Shown piece by piece: positions 61,447 through 64,000 of a stretch of DNA of 64,000 bases. The notes beneath the pieces are model-generated. The model was not told the origin of the DNA, searched no databases, and worked only from the letters and a program-made list of their open reading frames with translations. The stretch is from Leuconostoc gasicomitatum LMG 18811 (lineage in GTDB: Bacteria; Bacillota; Bacilli; Lactobacillales; Lactobacillaceae). The stretch lies in the NCBI RefSeq assembly GCF_000196855.1, contig NC_014319.1, forward strand, positions 1,860,001 to 1,924,000, written 5' to 3'. Each line of letters begins with the position of its first letter. The stretch's first letter is position 1. Position numbers and translations under genes: made by a program.

Positions 61447-63657
61447 CTATTCTATCTGACTCCAGTCATCTGCATTGCGTGGTAACAAGCGTGTCGAATC
61501 AGTTTTTTCGTCATTTGCTTCCGGTGCATCTGTTACATATTTGCTTAATGTTGATTGATTCCCGTTTTTAGCAAATAAACTAGTTGATGCTTTCCCTAAA
61601 ACAACGTTTTGTTTCTTTAGACGGCTAATTGTTGCACGTTTACTGTAATCAAATTGACTCACTTCAACTTCTTTAAACCCTTTTGGTTTATAAAAACGTA
61701 ATAAGTTTTTCTGATTAAGGTTATCTGACATTGCTAATTTTTCATTGACACCCGATTGAATACGATCGAATGTTTTCTGTAATTTGGGACTAGGATTTGT
61801 AATGATTTCATTTGTCTTCACGTCCCAATAACGATCAGATAAGCTCGCATAATCGCTTGTTATCCAATCTTTATTACGAAATGCAACAACATCTGAGTGC
61901 TGTTTACTCAACAAATCTTGCCCAAACTGTATATAACGTTGTGTGCTAACACCTAACAAATGTTCAACTGTTGGCGCAACATCGATTTCACCACCATATT
62001 GATGGTCAATATATCCTTTTTTCATACCCGGTATATGCACCATAAAGGGCACACGCTGTAAGTTGGCATTATCTAAGTCATTCCATTCATTCTCGTTTTT
62101 TCCTAAAATTGGCGCCAAATACTTGGCATCTGTATTAGAAATACCATAATGATCCCCATATAAAACAACCATCGTCTTATCGTACAAGCCAGAAGCTTTA
62201 AGATAATTAAAGAATTCTTTCACCGATTGATCTAAATAATGGTTAGTCACAAAATAATTATCCACTATTTTCGAGCCACTATTAGTCGTAACAAAATTTG
62301 GATCACGATCTTCCCTGTCTAACGTATATGGTGTATGGTTAGTCACAGTCAGGTATTTTACGTAAAATGGCTGCTGCAAATTTTCTAAATAGGGCACTGA
62401 TTCCTTAAATAATAATTTGTCTTTCAGTCCCCACGTTGTTGCCTTTTGACCAGTCACATCAAAATAATCACCAGAAACCCAGTTTTGATAGCCCATATGT
62501 TTATAGACATTATTACGATTCCAAAAAGTCCCCAAATTACCATGAAATACCGCACTGGAGTAACCATCTCGTTGGCCTAGAATTGCCGGCATTGCTTGGA
62601 ATGTTTGATCATTGCCTAGTTTGGAGAATAACGATCCTTGTGGTAACCCAAAAGTAGAGGTTTCCAACATATTTTCAGCATCCGACGTTTTCCCTTGGCC
62701 AACCTCATGAAAAAAATTATCAAACGCAATAGTACTATTACTATGATAAATACTATTTAAAAATGGTGTCACCTCTTGACCATTAATCTTACGGTCAATT
62801 GACATTTGCTGGAAACTTTCCAGATGGATGACAATCACATTTTTCCCTTTTGCTTTGCCATAAAATTCTGGATTGATATTAGCATAATGTTTCTGAATAT
62901 AATTCTTAACTTGCGTAAATTCTTCTGGTGTGGCGCTTTTACGTACTTGTCCTGTTTGATACGTGTTAATGCCATCATAAATCATAAATGGCCCAAGTCC
63001 GAGATATTTAACCATGTATTCTCGATCAAATTGTCTCGTTAAAAGCTGTGGTCGATCAATGTCTGCCACCAAAAGATTAGTCGTTAAAACAAAAAATCCA
63101 ATTGTCAAAATTTTAAATGGTTTAAAACGAGGTAATACTTCATTATCAAAACGTATTTTACGTGCTAAAAATAAAGCAATTAGTATGACAATGTCAATCC
63201 AAAACAAAAAATCATGCATCCCAAAAGCTATAGCTCCCGCAGCTTTTCCACCCTGATTAACTGTATTATAGCCAAGCATTGTATTAACTGACATGAAATC
63301 TGAAAACTCTCTAAAGTAAATAACATTGAGATATAGTAACAATGTCATCACTGCGTCAAGTACAATGAGTGCACCATAATACAATTGCTTAGGTTTGATA
63401 AAAAGCGTCAGACTAAACAGCAAAATGGTAAATCCTACCGGATTTAGCAACATGAGTACGACTTGAATTGGATCTTGCACATGTAACCACTCAAAATCAG
63501 CACCATAAGCTAAAATTGTCTTCAATGTTAAGGTTACAATGACCCATGTAAAGATTCCCAGCCGTGTGTTTAATTGACGTATCCAATTTTTTGGTGAAAG
63601 AACGTTACTGTAGAAACGCTTCAAAGTTTTTTTTACTCGGTTTTCCATAAATTCCAT
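61447..63657 (-). CDS. ltaS: Lipoteichoic acid synthase (LtaS-type)
   Basis: This 736-aa enzyme has about five N-terminal helices and an extracellular sulfatase-like domain. Nucleophile Thr324 lies in 'GQGKTSDAENMLETSTFGL', and a metal Glu in 'VIVIHLESFQQM'. 'YGDHYGISNTDAKYLAPILG' and 'FMVHIPGMKKGYID' are further metal or fold motifs. It polymerises glycerol-phosphate from phosphatidylglycerol onto the LTA chain. The extra 80-90 C-terminal residues rich in Ser/Asp/Lys are a common variant in lactobacilli. ATG 63657 or 63648 could start it. Confidence 0.92.
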   Translation of the reverse strand: MEFMENRVKKTLKRFYSNVLSPKNWIRQLNTRLGIFTWVIVTLTLKTILAYGADFEWLHVQDPIQVVLMLLNPVGFTILLFSLTLFIKPKQLYYGALIVLDAVMTLLLYLNVIYFREFSDFMSVNTMLGYNTVNQGGKAAGAIAFGMHDFLFWIDIVILIALFLARKIRFDNEVLPRFKPFKILTIGFFVLTTNLLVADIDRPQLLTRQFDREYMVKYLGLGPFMIYDGINTYQTGQVRKSATPEEFTQVKNYIQKHYANINPEFYGKAKGKNVIVIHLESFQQMSIDRKINGQEVTPFLNSIYHSNSTIAFDNFFHEVGQGKTSDAENMLETSTFGLPQGSLFSKLGNDQTFQAMPAILGQRDGYSSAVFHGNLGTFWNRNNVYKHMGYQNWVSGDYFDVTGQKATTWGLKDKLLFKESVPYLENLQQPFYVKYLTVTNHTPYTLDREDRDPNFVTTNSGSKIVDNYFVTNHYLDQSVKEFFNYLKASGLYDKTMVVLYGDHYGISNTDAKYLAPILGKNENEWNDLDNANLQRVPFMVHIPGMKKGYIDHQYGGEIDVAPTVEHLLGVSTQRYIQFGQDLLSKQHSDVVAFRNKDWITSDYASLSDRYWDVKTNEIITNPSPKLQKTFDRIQSGVNEKLAMSDNLNQKNLLRFYKPKGFKEVEVSQFDYSKRATISRLKKQNVVLGKASTSLFAKNGNQSTLSKYVTDAPEANDEKTDSTRLLPRNADDWSQIE

Positions 63658-63707
63658 TATACCAATATCCTATACACCTTGTGTTAAATCTTGTTATAAT
63701 ATTTAAT

Positions 63708-64000
63708 ATGACAATAGAAATTAAACATCAATTAGGGCTTGGCGTAATCCATGATGATGCCCTCAATATAAGAACCACTGTTTTCGTTGGTGAACAGGGT
63801 GTATCACTCGCTGATGAGATGAACAACCCACTAACAGAGAAAAAAGCCCTACATATCGTTGCTTACGTTAATGACCAACCCGCAGCCACTGCACGTGTCA
63901 TAGAAGAAAACACAGGCGTTTGGCATGTCCAACGTGTCGCAACATTATATGACATGCGTGGTCAAGGATTGGGTTCACAACTATTTGATTACATTGAAAG
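63708..64000 (+). CDS. GNAT-family N-acetyltransferase (partial)
   Basis: The first 97 codons of a GNAT protein (ElaA/YjcF-like): 'TVFVGEQGVSLADEMN', 'HIVAYVNDQPAATARV' and the acetyl-CoA loop 'RGQGLGSQLFDYIE'. The extended -10 TGTTATAAT (63692-63700) ends only seven bases before the ATG, so the mRNA may be leaderless. The gene continues past the window. It is divergent from ltaS. Confidence 0.85.
   Translation, partial: MTIEIKHQLGLGVIHDDALNIRTTVFVGEQGVSLADEMNNPLTEKKALHIVAYVNDQPAATARVIEENTGVWHVQRVATLYDMRGQGLGSQLFDYIE

Noticed and set aside
1..64000. CRISPR arrays, rRNA genes, prophage structural genes
   Set aside because: No regularly spaced repeats, no rRNA signatures and no phage capsid or tail genes are visible.

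Overview
The window looks like the chromosome of a low-GC lactic acid bacterium. Leuconostoc or a close relative is my best guess. It carries a lac-family PTS with a GH1 phospho-glucosidase, KtrAB potassium uptake, a quinone-type D-lactate dehydrogenase, LtaS, a CopY/CopB pair, a cyclic arginine pathway and a perfect-consensus cre site. The genus is inferred from gene content, not from a marker gene.

Left end (1-11045): an AT-rich biosynthetic island transcribed leftwards. A promoter with a perfect 8+8 palindrome drives a KS-CLF protein, a PLP-dependent alpha-oxoamine synthase, an AT-ACP-ACP-ACP-KR-DH megasynthase, an Sfp-type phosphopantetheinyl transferase, a DrrA/DrrB-like ABC exporter, and at least one more gene that runs off the window. 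Most junctions overlap (TAATG, TGATG, TTGA, ATGA), so this is one translationally coupled operon. It resembles a dissected PUFA-synthase (Pfa) machine joined to a chain-releasing enzyme that would add an amino acid. The predicted product is an exported long-chain amino-ketone. This is the most novel system here.

Scar zone (about 11046-16435): an N-terminally lost IS30 transposase abutting an IS150-type IS3 end, a tyrosine-recombinase pseudogene with several lesions, a YhgE/Pip membrane-protein remnant behind a TetR gene, small ORFs, an XRE regulator with a membrane tail, and an unknown 133-aa protein with a strong Shine-Dalgarno. This debris fits horizontal arrival of the island.

16436-19910: a leftward five-gene ABC system (three membrane subunits, one ATPase, one anchored accessory protein). 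It sits behind a promoter with a palindrome in its spacer, a 42-codon ORF and an intrinsic terminator, so expression may be attenuated.

20262-35308: nucleoside ABC uptake (nupABC-like), a pentapeptide-repeat protein, a TetR/DHA2 MFS pair with an operator and a 9-codon leader ORF, a YtfG-like reductase with an Rrf2 regulator, an ECF S component facing a TetR gene across two operators, KtrBA, Dld and an OsmC/Ohr protein.

35367-45753: an MFS/PadR efflux pair, an unusual flavin disulfide reductase, a beta-glucoside PTS operon facing its GntR/UTRA regulator, a PEBP-family gene pair and a PadR/membrane-protein pair.

45879-64000: argCJBD behind an ARG-box-like site, tRNA-Asn, IS3 remnants, a TetR/MFS pair, menE-menG, copY-copB, an aquaporin/glycerol facilitator with an upstream cre, an RluA-family pseudouridine synthase, a MerR regulator, a GT4 glycosyltransferase, LTA synthase and the start of a GNAT gene.
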